56,837 bases of DNA from a virus, in IMG/VR virus record IMGVR_UViG_3300042549_007930, positions 1 through 56,837 of that record; one strand, 5' to 3'. Shown here in pieces: positions 30,971 to 38,075 of the stretch (positions are counted from its first letter, which is position 1; the number at the start of each line of letters is the position of its first letter). The notes under the pieces are model-generated. The model was not told the origin of the DNA, did no database searches, and saw only the letters and a list, made by a program, of their open reading frames with translations. Position numbers and translations under genes: made by a program.

Positions 30971-31202
30971 TGTGACAAATCGGAATTAATATACCCTAAC
31001 AAATAATGGGATATGGATATTGGGATATAGGGATAGTATAGTATGTGGAAAATAGATTATATGGGATGTGGAAATAACAAAGGCGGGTACGTGACTTCAT
31101 TGAGGTGGGAGGCCAAGCCTTACTCGAATAGAGGAGTATATACTTTACCCTAAATAATGTTTTAAAACGCTGATTATACCCTGAAAAATATATGTTAAAA
31201 TG
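30971..31202 (+). other. Gene-poor region with GGGATAT-type repeats and tandem hairpins
   Basis: No convincing ORF. The stretch 31005-31040 repeats GGGATAT/GGATAT units; 31109-31119 (AGGC-CAA-GCCT) and 31120-31137 (TACTC-N8-GAGTA) are two adjacent hairpins; TTTTAAAACGCTG (31160-31172) recurs as TTTTAAACGCTG at 31247-31258. The region is richer in G than its surroundings. It could hold a structured RNA, an iteron-like control region or an origin. Confidence 0.4.
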
Positions 31203-31232
31203 TTTGGCTTAGTTAAAAAGGTTTTATAAATT
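31203..31232 (+). promoter_or_regulatory. Possible promoter with degenerate -7 box
   Basis: TTTGGCT, 15 nt, then TATAAATT where CGTATATT is expected. It would transcribe 31240-31310, which has no ORF. Confidence 0.35.
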
Positions 31233-31239
31233 AAATTAA

Positions 31240-31312
31240 AAAAGGGTTTTAAACGCTGCCATGTTGTGAACCTAAAGTAGACGCGGCCCCACTCCCCCGG
31301 GGCCCCTACTTA
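31240..31312 (+). ncRNA. Candidate small RNA ending in a GC hairpin
   Basis: No ORF lies between the weak promoter at 31203 and the next promoter at 31320. The stretch contains the TTTTAAACGCTG repeat and ends in GGCCCC-ACTCCCCC-GGGGCC (31285-31304), a 6-bp all-GC stem very unusual for this AT-rich DNA. No long T-run follows. Confidence 0.35.
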
Positions 31313-31319
31313 AATTTTG

Positions 31320-31349
31320 TTTGGCTATTGGAAAATTGCTTCGTATATT
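31320..31349 (+). promoter_or_regulatory. Host-type promoter
   Basis: TTTGGCT, 15 nt, CGTATATT; ATG 31376 follows. Confidence 0.85.
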
Positions 31350-31375
31350 ATAGCATAATTAAAAAATAAAACGTT

Positions 31376-31663
31376 ATGACAAAGCAAGAATTTTTATCGG
31401 GTAAGTGTTTTACAATTGGGGCTCCGACTTATAAGGGTGCTAACACCTATAGCTATTATAAAAGTGATAGGAATGAGGGTTGTATAATGAGACAATCAAG
31501 ATCATCATTAGACAATAGAATAGTATTAAATGATTATGAGTGTAACGCTCCAACAGTGGGGTCAAAATCGTTTACTGGGTTTACTTACGTGTTGAAAAAG
31601 AAAGTAGTGGTTAAATATCGGTTTGAGGACCTAATACCGTTTGAGGAAACTGTAGGGGAGTAA
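31376..31663 (+). CDS. Hypothetical 95-residue protein
   Basis: Soluble, beta-rich, Ser/Tyr-rich (GAPTYKGANTYSYYKSDRNEG, SKSFTGFTYVLKKKVVVKYRF) with two Cys. Not recognised. G/C content is higher than in the genes before it. The gene at 31698 follows after a short hairpin (TATAGA/TCTATA). Confidence 0.65.
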   Translation: MTKQEFLSGKCFTIGAPTYKGANTYSYYKSDRNEGCIMRQSRSSLDNRIVLNDYECNAPTVGSKSFTGFTYVLKKKVVVKYRFEDLIPFEETVGE

Positions 31664-31697
31664 AACCCCTGCATAGTTATAGAGAAAATCTATAGCA

Positions 31698-31934
31698 ATG
31701 AACATAACTAAACAACTAAACGGGTTAAACGCCCGTCTAAACGAATTACTCGAGGATCTAGACCGAGTACTGGATTATACCGATAATAACGAATTGTATA
31801 ACGAGATAGATAATAATGTCAAATCTCAGCTGGAAAACGCGCAAACGCACCTAGATATCGCTATTGACGATATAAATGACGGTATGTATGAAAATCCGCC
31901 CGCGGACGAAGAAGATTTAGAAGAATGGGATTAA
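31698..31934 (+). CDS. Acidic helical protein with atypical codon use
   Basis: 78 residues, helical, rich in Asp, Glu, Asn and Leu (NARLNELLEDLDRVLDYTDN, EDLEEWD end). Codons are unlike the rest of the window (CTC, CTA, CGA, CGT, GCG, CCC), and the region contains G/C-rich palindromes such as CTCGAG and CAGCTG. An acidic, DNA-mimic-like composition is notable, but no function can be assigned. Confidence 0.65.
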   Translation: MNITKQLNGLNARLNELLEDLDRVLDYTDNNELYNEIDNNVKSQLENAQTHLDIAIDDINDGMYENPPADEEDLEEWD

Positions 31935-32202
31935 AAAATGATTTTGCATCCTTACAGTTCGGACCCGTTCGGTGCTGGTTTATAAACGTATAGCCACGCG
32001 TCGTTGCTGTCCATCGACGGATCCGCGGGATCACGGGACAAGATTATGGTGATAAGAGATCGAAAACACTCTTTACCCAACCCCCTTGTATATACAAATA
32101 TATACGAGTTTCAAATAACCCCTTTGATATAAAATTCATAAAGGTTAAAAAAAGAGATCTTAAAAAGATTTTACCAAATAAAAAAGTATATACAAAATAA
32201 AT
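31935..32202 (+). other. Gene-poor region with GC-rich possible pseudoknot and palindromes
   Basis: No convincing ORF (a 15-codon frame starts at 31939). 31999-32040 is GC-rich with three complementary pairs (listed separately). Further on are the perfect palindrome TTGTATATACAA (32086-32097) and a second GTATATAC at 32186-32193, possibly an operator pair for the downstream lipoprotein operon. Confidence 0.4.
31999..32040 (+). ncRNA. Candidate structured RNA with pseudoknot topology
   Basis: Stem 1 CGTCG (31999-32003) with CGACG (32015-32019). Stem 2 GATCC (32020-32024) with GGATC (32028-32032), 3-nt loop. Stem 3 TGTCC (32008-32012, in the loop of stem 1) with GGACA (32036-32040), crossing stem 1. 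The GC-rich block stands alone in AT-rich DNA. Pairing is by eye; strand and function are unknown. Confidence 0.35.
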
Positions 32203-32222
32203 GGGGAGCGGTTTGGCTCCCC
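32203..32222 (+). terminator. Terminator hairpin containing a -33 box
   Basis: GGGGAGC-GGTTTG-GCTCCCC, 7-bp stem; TTTGGCT of the next promoter forms the loop and 3' arm. Confidence 0.75.
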
Positions 32223-32241
32223 AACTTCTGTTTCGTATATT
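32212..32241 (+). promoter_or_regulatory. Host-type promoter merged with a terminator
   Basis: TTTGGCT, 15 nt, CGTATATT; ATG 32270 follows. It is the last clear member of the array. Confidence 0.85.
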
Positions 32242-32269
32242 GCTACATAATAATAAAAACAAATAGGTT

Positions 32270-32935
32270 ATGTTAAAATTAAAAAATCTTTTCTTAGTAA
32301 TTCTTTTAGGAATTAGTTTTATCTCATGTACTCCAGAAGACATAAGAGATAATTGCCCATGTGTAGATGGAAATTGTGACGCATCATTTTATATAGATGC
32401 AGTACAAAATCCAGGTTCATATCAAGATGCTCAGGGTGTATGGCATGTTAAATGGTCAGGTTTACATTATTTTAGAATTAAAGGTCAAACAGATCAATTA
32501 GATCCAGAGTATGTAGTAAACGGAGTTCCATTAATTGAAACAGGATATGATTCAAATTTCTTTTATACACCATCAGGTATTACATGGACATTTCCATTAT
32601 ATTCATATTTAGGAGTTTTCTCCAATAATAATCTAACAAACCCAATTCCGGTAGGTAATGGTACATATACTTTACCTCAAATAGTAGGTGACACTAGTGT
32701 TTCTAATTTAGCAGGGTATGAGATTAATAGATATTTTAATTTTAATCACCCGGCAGCAAAAACGATGCTCCAAACATACTCTAAGTACACTTATACACCA
32801 GTACAACAGATGCCATTTCATCAAGGAATGATCGGTAAAACCGCTGATATATACATTCGAGTTTTATTTAATTCAGATTTTTCGGGTGTCACTCAGGAAC
32901 GTTTATATAAATTAACTGTTAAATTTGAGCAATAA
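32270..32935 (+). CDS. Phage-encoded lipoprotein
   Basis: 221 residues. A lipoprotein signal covers residues 1-20: basic MLKLK, hydrophobic core, then SFISC with Cys20 as the lipidation site (Bacteroidetes tolerate such boxes). The mature part has CPCVDGNC and a beta-rich, aromatic body (WHVKWSGLHYFRIKG, GITWTFPLYSYLG). It would sit in the inner or outer membrane of the infected cell. Phage lipoproteins often block superinfection, but that is inference. Its stop overlaps the next start (TAATG). Confidence 0.75.
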   Translation: MLKLKNLFLVILLGISFISCTPEDIRDNCPCVDGNCDASFYIDAVQNPGSYQDAQGVWHVKWSGLHYFRIKGQTDQLDPEYVVNGVPLIETGYDSNFFYTPSGITWTFPLYSYLGVFSNNNLTNPIPVGNGTYTLPQIVGDTSVSNLAGYEINRYFNFNHPAAKTMLQTYSKYTYTPVQQMPFHQGMIGKTADIYIRVLFNSDFSGVTQERLYKLTVKFEQ

Positions 32936-33561
32936 TGACTGAGGTAATTTCAATTCATAAAGCACTTATATTAGAAGCTCGTTCTGATATAGAGATTTAC
33001 GCCACCAATAGAGTTTCATCTCCTCTAAATAAACTTCCTAATTTTTTAAAATGGAAAACCAATTGGGATGAATTAGTTTCACGTTACCATAAAATTCCTA
33101 CTCATAAATTAGCTTCGTTTGTTAATTTTGAATATAGTATTGAATATAAATTTAAAGAGGAAGGTGAGGAAGGTACTGTTTCTTGGGTATATATGTATGG
33201 CAAGACGCGTGCGGGTAGGGAACAGCTTGATCGTTCTTTTACTAAAGGAAAATATGTATACGTATTAACTAATATAGCTTACCCCGGAGTTTGCAAAATA
33301 GGAAAAGCTGTTAATCCACAAGAAAGAATAAAACAAATTAATAACGCAGGAGTAGTTTCCGAATGGGAGCTAAAGTATGCTTTACCTGTTAGTGATGATT
33401 TTTTAGTTGAGAATTTAGTTCATCAAGAATTAGCTACTTTAAGATTAAATTCACATCAAGGTTCATCTAGAGAGTTTTTTTCTATAAGTTTAAAAGAAGC
33501 AATTTCTACTATAGAAAAAATAGGTTCTAACTTTAAAACAGATTCACCAATTTATTATTAA
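32935..33561 (+). CDS. T5orf172/GIY-YIG-type nuclease-like protein
   Basis: 208 residues. The C-terminal half (about 103-200) has KYVYVLTNIAYPGVCKIGKAVNPQERIKQIN, the Y-V-L ... K-I-G-x-(A/S) ... R-x-x-Q-(L/I) signature of T5orf172, then NLVHQEL and REFFSISLKEAI. The first 100 residues are an unknown domain with basic and aromatic residues. It could cut DNA or be a modified DNA-binding protein. Coupled to the lipoprotein gene. Confidence 0.75.
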   Translation: MTEVISIHKALILEARSDIEIYATNRVSSPLNKLPNFLKWKTNWDELVSRYHKIPTHKLASFVNFEYSIEYKFKEEGEEGTVSWVYMYGKTRAGREQLDRSFTKGKYVYVLTNIAYPGVCKIGKAVNPQERIKQINNAGVVSEWELKYALPVSDDFLVENLVHQELATLRLNSHQGSSREFFSISLKEAISTIEKIGSNFKTDSPIYY

Positions 33562-33577
33562 TTAAAAACTTATTATT

Positions 33578-33784
33578 ATGGAAATTATTTTATATTTACT
33601 TTTTGCATTTTTAAAATTTTATTTTATCTTAGGTTGTATTTTTACTTTATTCGCAGGATTATTTGCTTTTGCAACTAGAACCGAGAATGAATACACAATG
33701 GGAGAAATATTTACTGTTATTTTTATTTACCCTATTGTAATCTATTACTTATTAAATCCAGAAAAAAACGATTATGAGCAATAA
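33578..33784 (+). CDS. Small membrane protein
   Basis: 68 residues with two hydrophobic segments, about 2-30 (IILYLLFAFLKFYFILGCIF) and 45-60 (IFTVIFIYPIVIYYLL). Probably an integral inner-membrane protein. It overlaps the next gene by 11 nt. Confidence 0.65.
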   Translation: MEIILYLLFAFLKFYFILGCIFTLFAGLFAFATRTENEYTMGEIFTVIFIYPIVIYYLLNPEKNDYEQ

Positions 33785-34076
33785 TTTTGAGAGTTTTTTA
33801 ATTTCCCAAATGGAAGAAGTTATGAATTCATTTACTTCTAATCTAGAAGGAATTATTGAAGGTGAAAATGAAATTTCACAAAACCAAAAAGAAGATATTT
33901 TAAAAGACTTATTAGATATAGTAGAGACTATTTCTCCTTATCAAGGTGTATTAGGACCACAAATAAAGGATAAAATCAACCATATTAAACACTTATTAAA
34001 TATCTCAAACGAGGTAGATGAAGGTGAAGAGCACCCACTTAATACCCCACCATTATCAGATATTCAAGAAAATTAA
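33774..34076 (+). CDS. Acidic helical protein
   Basis: 100 residues, Glu/Asn-rich helices (NFESFLISQMEEVMNSF, NQKEDILKDLLDIVETI) and a Pro-rich acidic tail (EEHPLNTPPLSD). Not recognised. Paired with the membrane gene upstream by an 11-nt overlap. Confidence 0.6.
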   Translation: MSNNFESFLISQMEEVMNSFTSNLEGIIEGENEISQNQKEDILKDLLDIVETISPYQGVLGPQIKDKINHIKHLLNISNEVDEGEEHPLNTPPLSDIQEN

Positions 34077-34103
34077 CCTCTTTTGAAGACTTCACACAAA
34101 AGG

Positions 34104-34133
34104 CTTGGCTTGCAGTTTTTAATTTATTATATT
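34104..34133 (+). promoter_or_regulatory. Possible promoter, degenerate -7 box
   Basis: CTTGGCT, 15 nt, ATTATATT. A CTTTTG/CAAAAG inverted repeat just upstream may be a terminator. ATG 34180 is chosen; ATG 34141 gives only a 10-codon frame. Confidence 0.45.
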
Positions 34134-34179
34134 AGGAGCATGGAGGAAGATAAAACTATAATATATAAAAGATAGAAAG

Positions 34180-34488
34180 ATGAGAAAATGGGAAATGGTA
34201 GTATTTGGTATCGAGGGTTGTGATTACTGCCGCGAACTGAAGAACGGATTAGGGGTAATGAACATTCCTTTCACTTACATCAATATCTCAGACAACGATG
34301 AGTTGGGAGATAAAATAGAGGATATATATAAATGTCCTGTTTACCCTATGGTTTCTCTCAGACAAGATAAAATACCTCAGCAAATAGCTTGGCTACCCGG
34401 AACTTCTTTATTACATTCCACATCAATTCGAGTTTTCGATACAATCAATCAGTTATTAATTAATATTAAAGAAACATATGACAATTAA
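34180..34488 (+). CDS. Glutaredoxin-like protein
   Basis: 102 residues. VVFGIEGCDYCRELKNGLG carries the redox motif C-D-Y-C near residues 14-17, IPFTYINI is the second strand, and CPVYPMVSL has the cis-Pro. The length suits a phage glutaredoxin that serves ribonucleotide reductase. It overlaps the HD-domain gene by 11 nt. Confidence 0.8.
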   Translation: MRKWEMVVFGIEGCDYCRELKNGLGVMNIPFTYINISDNDELGDKIEDIYKCPVYPMVSLRQDKIPQQIAWLPGTSLLHSTSIRVFDTINQLLINIKETYDN

Positions 34489-35245
34489 ATTATCAGCGGA
34501 TCAAATATCAGCTAATTGGGATACCTTCATGTCTAATATAGACACTTATATCTCAGAACCAAGACGTTCGCAACTTAAGACTTTCTATACTAAGTATCAA
34601 GAACGTATTATGATGATGCCTGCATCTAATAAAAAAGAATACCATTCAGCATTCCCAGGAGGATATGTGGATCATGTTAATCGTGTAGTTTTAGGTGCTA
34701 GAAAATTACATTCTTTATGGACAGAAATGGGTTGTGACACTTCAACTTACACTTTAGAAGAATTAGTCTTCTCAGCTATCAACCATGATTTAGGTAAAAT
34801 GGGAGATGATGAGAATGAAGCTTACATACCACAGACAGACGTGTGGAGAAAGGATAAATTAGGTGAAGATTACACGTTTAATACTAAATTAGCATTTGCG
34901 TCGGTTCCTGATAGATCGCTGTTTTTACTTATGTCTAATGACATTAAATACACTTTCAATGAAATGGTAGCTATTCAAACTCACGATGGTTTATATGATG
35001 AGGGTAATAAGAAATATCTTATGGGTTATATGCCGGAATTAAAACCAAGAACTGCTTTACCTTACATTTTACATCAAGCTGATATGATGGCCGCACGTAT
35101 TGAGTGGGAAACTGATTATTTGCCTAAATTTAAAGGAGATAAAAAAGTAGAAGTAAAATTACAACCTACTAATAAGTTTTCTATTAAAGCACCTAAATTA
35201 TCAAATCCTGATGCCCCTTTTGCTAATCTTTTAAACAATATATAA
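34478..35245 (+). CDS. HD-domain metal-dependent phosphohydrolase
   Basis: 255 residues. The HD metal ligands are visible: His in GGYVDHVNRV, the His-Asp pair in INHDLGKMG, a later His in IQTHDGLYDEG and an Asp in LHQADMMAAR. HD enzymes hydrolyse nucleotides or cyclic nucleotides; marine T4-like phages often carry one. A role in nucleotide balance or against cyclic-nucleotide defence signalling is possible, and the sequence does not decide. Confidence 0.8.
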   Translation: MTIKLSADQISANWDTFMSNIDTYISEPRRSQLKTFYTKYQERIMMMPASNKKEYHSAFPGGYVDHVNRVVLGARKLHSLWTEMGCDTSTYTLEELVFSAINHDLGKMGDDENEAYIPQTDVWRKDKLGEDYTFNTKLAFASVPDRSLFLLMSNDIKYTFNEMVAIQTHDGLYDEGNKKYLMGYMPELKPRTALPYILHQADMMAARIEWETDYLPKFKGDKKVEVKLQPTNKFSIKAPKLSNPDAPFANLLNNI

Positions 35246-35247
35246 TA

Positions 35248-35529
35248 ATGGATACAATAATTTTAATTAATGTAGTAGTAATACTTGTAGGTGTAGTAGG
35301 ATATGTAATTTGGAATCTAATGAAGAAAGTTGAAAAACTTGAATCAATGATTGATGTACAAGAAAGATATATAACTGATTTTTATGATCTAGTTAAACAA
35401 TCTGAAATGAAAATTAAAGAAATTGATTCAAAACAATTATTTCAATCAGATGATGAGGTAGGTTTCTTTTTTAATAATTTAAAAACAATACAAGAGGCTT
35501 TATCCGATTATATTAAATATATAAAATAA
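35248..35529 (+). CDS. Membrane-anchored coiled-coil protein
   Basis: 93 residues: an N-terminal hydrophobic anchor at about 4-22 (ILINVVVILVGVVGYVIW) followed by a charged helix (KKVEKLESMIDVQERYITDFYDLVKQSEMKIKEI pattern). Topology resembles small spanin- or holin-associated proteins but no lysis motif is seen. It lies 2 nt after the HD gene and 1 nt before the sigma gene. Confidence 0.6.
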   Translation: MDTIILINVVVILVGVVGYVIWNLMKKVEKLESMIDVQERYITDFYDLVKQSEMKIKEIDSKQLFQSDDEVGFFFNNLKTIQEALSDYIKYIK

Positions 35530-35530
35530 C

Positions 35531-36331
35531 ATGGAAGTATTAAGTTCAGAAATCAAGATACTTCATGTCCCTCAAGAAGAAACAGAAGTACAATATACAA
35601 AAAAAGGTACAGTAAGGAAAAGAAAGCCTAAAACTAAGAAAATGTATTTCACTCAGGACACTGAGGATGCAATTGTAGAGTATTTAGCCGCCACGGATCA
35701 TTACACCCGAAATAAGATTTATAATGAAAGAATAAAATATGCCTTTCATAAGTTAACAGAAAATATAATTCACACCTTTAAATTTTATTATACAGAAGTA
35801 GAAACAATAGCTGAGCTTCAACATGAAGTTACAGCCTTTCTCCTTGAAAAACTGCATCTCTATAATCAATCTAAGGGTAAAGCTTATTCTTATTTTGGTA
35901 CTATTGCTAAACGTTATTTAATTCTTTATAATAATAAGAATTATGAAAAACTAAAAGGTAAAGCTGGTGTGGACGCTATAGACGAAGACAAAACAATTGT
36001 AATTAATATTTTAAACTCTTCAGCACCTACAGATGATCCTTTAGTTAGTGAGAATTATTTTATAGAACAATTTATTAAATATATGGATATTCATTTATTC
36101 AGAATATTTCCTGATAAAGAAGATGCTAAGACAACTGATGCTATTATGGAATTATTTAAACGAAGAGAAGACTTAGATATCTTTAATAAAAAAGGAATTT
36201 ACATTTATATTAGAGAGATGACTAATCAAGATACTCCTCAAATAACTAAAGTAATAAAAAGTTTAAAGAAAGTATATCTTAGACTATTAAACCAATATCT
36301 AGATTATGGTTATGTTGGGTTAAACTATTAA
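35531..36331 (+). CDS. gp55-like late-transcription sigma factor
   Basis: 266 residues. Residues about 45-140 carry the region-2-like core seen in T4-type gp55: DAIVEYLAATDHYTRNKIYNERI, LTENIIHTFKFYY, LQHEVTAFLLEKLHLYNQSKGKAYSYFGTIAKRYLI, LYNNKNYEKLK. It directs RNA polymerase to late promoters together with the sliding clamp in T4; here that mechanism is inferred. It is longer than T4 gp55 (185). It stands immediately before the structural genes, whose boundaries carry a distinct TATTTATAAT motif. Confidence 0.8.
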   Translation: MEVLSSEIKILHVPQEETEVQYTKKGTVRKRKPKTKKMYFTQDTEDAIVEYLAATDHYTRNKIYNERIKYAFHKLTENIIHTFKFYYTEVETIAELQHEVTAFLLEKLHLYNQSKGKAYSYFGTIAKRYLILYNNKNYEKLKGKAGVDAIDEDKTIVINILNSSAPTDDPLVSENYFIEQFIKYMDIHLFRIFPDKEDAKTTDAIMELFKRREDLDIFNKKGIYIYIREMTNQDTPQITKVIKSLKKVYLRLLNQYLDYGYVGLNY

Positions 36332-36350
36332 GAAATTTTTATTTAATTTA

Positions 36351-36360
36351 TATTTATAAT
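36351..36360 (+). promoter_or_regulatory. TATTTATAAT, candidate late promoter
   Basis: 12 nt before ATG 36372, at the head of the baseplate block, where no TTTGGCT/CGTATATT promoter exists. Confidence 0.45.
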
Positions 36361-36371
36361 AAAAATATATC

Positions 36372-36749
36372 ATGGATTTTAACACCATAACACTCTTTGG
36401 TAAAAAGACTTTTGCTGATTTACTAAAAGAGATACATACTAATTCCTCTAATAAGGAAAGAGAGATTAGAGCTCTTATAGACAATTTAAAACCGTTCATC
36501 AACTCTGCTGGTGACGCGGTTATTATTGTCCCTTTAATTAAAGACTATTTAGATGTATCTGTAAAAAATGATGATTTATTAATCAAAATGGCAGGTATTG
36601 TACAACGTGCAATAAATTCTAACCAAGGGTCAGATGATTTATTATTATCAGATTCTGATAAAGAGATGCTATTCCAATCAATGAATGAGTTAGATGCTAA
36701 AGTAAAAGAAGAATTACCTAAAATAGAGAATGAGCAATTTATATCCTAG
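36372..36749 (+). CDS. Hypothetical protein at the head of the structural block
   Basis: 125 residues, helical (TFADLLKEIHTNSSNKEREI, VPLIKDYLDVSVKNDDLLIKM). No family recognised. It precedes and overlaps the tail/baseplate gene at 36730 by 20 nt, so it is probably a minor structural or assembly protein. Confidence 0.6.
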   Translation: MDFNTITLFGKKTFADLLKEIHTNSSNKEREIRALIDNLKPFINSAGDAVIIVPLIKDYLDVSVKNDDLLIKMAGIVQRAINSNQGSDDLLLSDSDKEMLFQSMNELDAKVKEELPKIENEQFIS

Positions 36750-37656
36750 TTTACAAACCAGTATATCTGATAATTCTAGTAAAAAAGGAGGTGGAGGTGG
36801 TAACACTTTTTTCTTTGCTAGAGTTAATGACATTTTATTATCAACTAAAACTGAAACTGATAATTTTTTTAATGACGCAGGTGGATGGGCAGGATTAGGT
36901 TCTATTAAATTTACTAAGTTAGGTTCTTCAACAGATAATGGTAATCCAACCTCTTTAATAGCTAGACCTTTATTTACTAATGTTTCACAATATCCTATTT
37001 TACAAGAAATTGTTTTAATATTACAAGCACCTTCTGAAGGGTTAAATAAAGATCCTCAAGCTAAAACTTATTATTATCTAACAACTGTAGGATTATGGAA
37101 TAGTATTCACCATAATGCTTTTCCTGATATACCTAATTTTAATAGTAAAATAAGAAATAAGAATAAAACTTCTACTAAAGAAATAGAAGAAGGAAGTACT
37201 AATACTAATTCACCTGATACTGAAGTTTTAAAATTTGGAAACTCATTTAAAGAAAAATCAGGAATAAGAAATTTACTTCCAGAAGAAGGAGATGTTATAG
37301 TTGAAGGAAGATGGGGTCAATCAATTAGACTTTCATCTACAACTACAAAAAAATTACCAAATAATTCATGGAGTGCTCAGGGTGAATTAGGATCACCTAT
37401 TACTATTATACGTAATGGGCAATCTAAAGAAAGAAACACTTCAGCGCCATGGGTTCCTTTATATGAAGATATTAATAATGATGGTTCATCAATTTATATG
37501 TCATCAGGTCAAGATATACCTTTAGAACTTGCTTCTAAAAATTTAAAATCTTTTGATGTAACTGTAGGGGCAGCATTTAACTCTGCATTACAAATTCCTG
37601 ATCCTTATATTCCATCCCCAAATATTTCACCTAACCAAGCAGATAATCTTAAATAA
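36730..37656 (+). CDS. Tail/baseplate hub protein, gp5-like N-terminal part (tentative)
   Basis: 308 residues. A Gly-rich start (KKGGGGGNTFFFARVNDILL) is followed by a beta-rich body with an OB-like section (GDVIVEGRWGQSIRLSS, near residues 185-200) that resembles the spike-domain G-R-x-G-x-S-I-R-x-G wording of phage hub proteins. The next gene encodes a beta-helix-like spike. Together they may form a split gp5-type hub and spike. No lysozyme motif is visible. Confidence 0.55.
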   Translation: MSNLYPSLQTSISDNSSKKGGGGGNTFFFARVNDILLSTKTETDNFFNDAGGWAGLGSIKFTKLGSSTDNGNPTSLIARPLFTNVSQYPILQEIVLILQAPSEGLNKDPQAKTYYYLTTVGLWNSIHHNAFPDIPNFNSKIRNKNKTSTKEIEEGSTNTNSPDTEVLKFGNSFKEKSGIRNLLPEEGDVIVEGRWGQSIRLSSTTTKKLPNNSWSAQGELGSPITIIRNGQSKERNTSAPWVPLYEDINNDGSSIYMSSGQDIPLELASKNLKSFDVTVGAAFNSALQIPDPYIPSPNISPNQADNLK

Positions 37657-38075
37657 TGGCAGACTATAAACCAGACTTTCCTTACTTAGGAGAACAAATA
37701 ATAATAAATTCAGGTAGAGTTATTCTTAATTCTAAGGATGATTCTGTGTTTTTGTTTGGTAAAAAAGCTATAGGTTTTTCTTCAGCTGGTACTATTAATT
37801 TTGACGCTGATGATTCTATCATAGTTAACGCTCCTAAAATTTATTTAGGTTTGGGTGCTGCAGAACCTTTAGTAAGAGGAACTCAATTAACTATAATGTT
37901 AGATGATATATTAGATGCTTTAAGAGTTTTAAGTGCTCAATTAAGTGGTACTCAAGATAGTAATGGTGTTGGTATAACTAATATAATAACAGCTAGTGAT
38001 AGTTTAGCTAAATCTGTAGGCAGAATTAAGGGTAGAATAAAAGATATAACATCTAAACAAAATTATACTTTATAA
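37656..38075 (+). CDS. Spike-like beta-helix protein
   Basis: 139 residues. Repeating short strands (IIINSGRVILNSKDDSVFLF, AIGFSSAGTINFDADDSIII, APKIYLGLG) are typical of the gp5 C-terminal needle or VgrG-like beta-helix. The C-terminal 60 residues are helical. It shares its start nucleotide with the previous stop and ends on the next start, a tightly coupled hub-spike unit. Confidence 0.65.
   Translation: MADYKPDFPYLGEQIIINSGRVILNSKDDSVFLFGKKAIGFSSAGTINFDADDSIIVNAPKIYLGLGAAEPLVRGTQLTIMLDDILDALRVLSAQLSGTQDSNGVGITNIITASDSLAKSVGRIKGRIKDITSKQNYTL

Noticed and set aside
31939-31986. 15-codon ORF (ATG 31939)
   Set aside because: Too short, no promoter and no start context to support it.
23592-32241. 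CRISPR array, suggested by many similar short repeats
   Set aside because: The repeats are promoters lying between different genes at irregular distances, without uniform spacers.
32044-32343. Minus-strand frame of 99 codons in the gene-poor region
   Set aside because: It crosses the terminator-promoter at 32203 and the lipoprotein start; hydrophobic content is that of AT-rich non-coding DNA.
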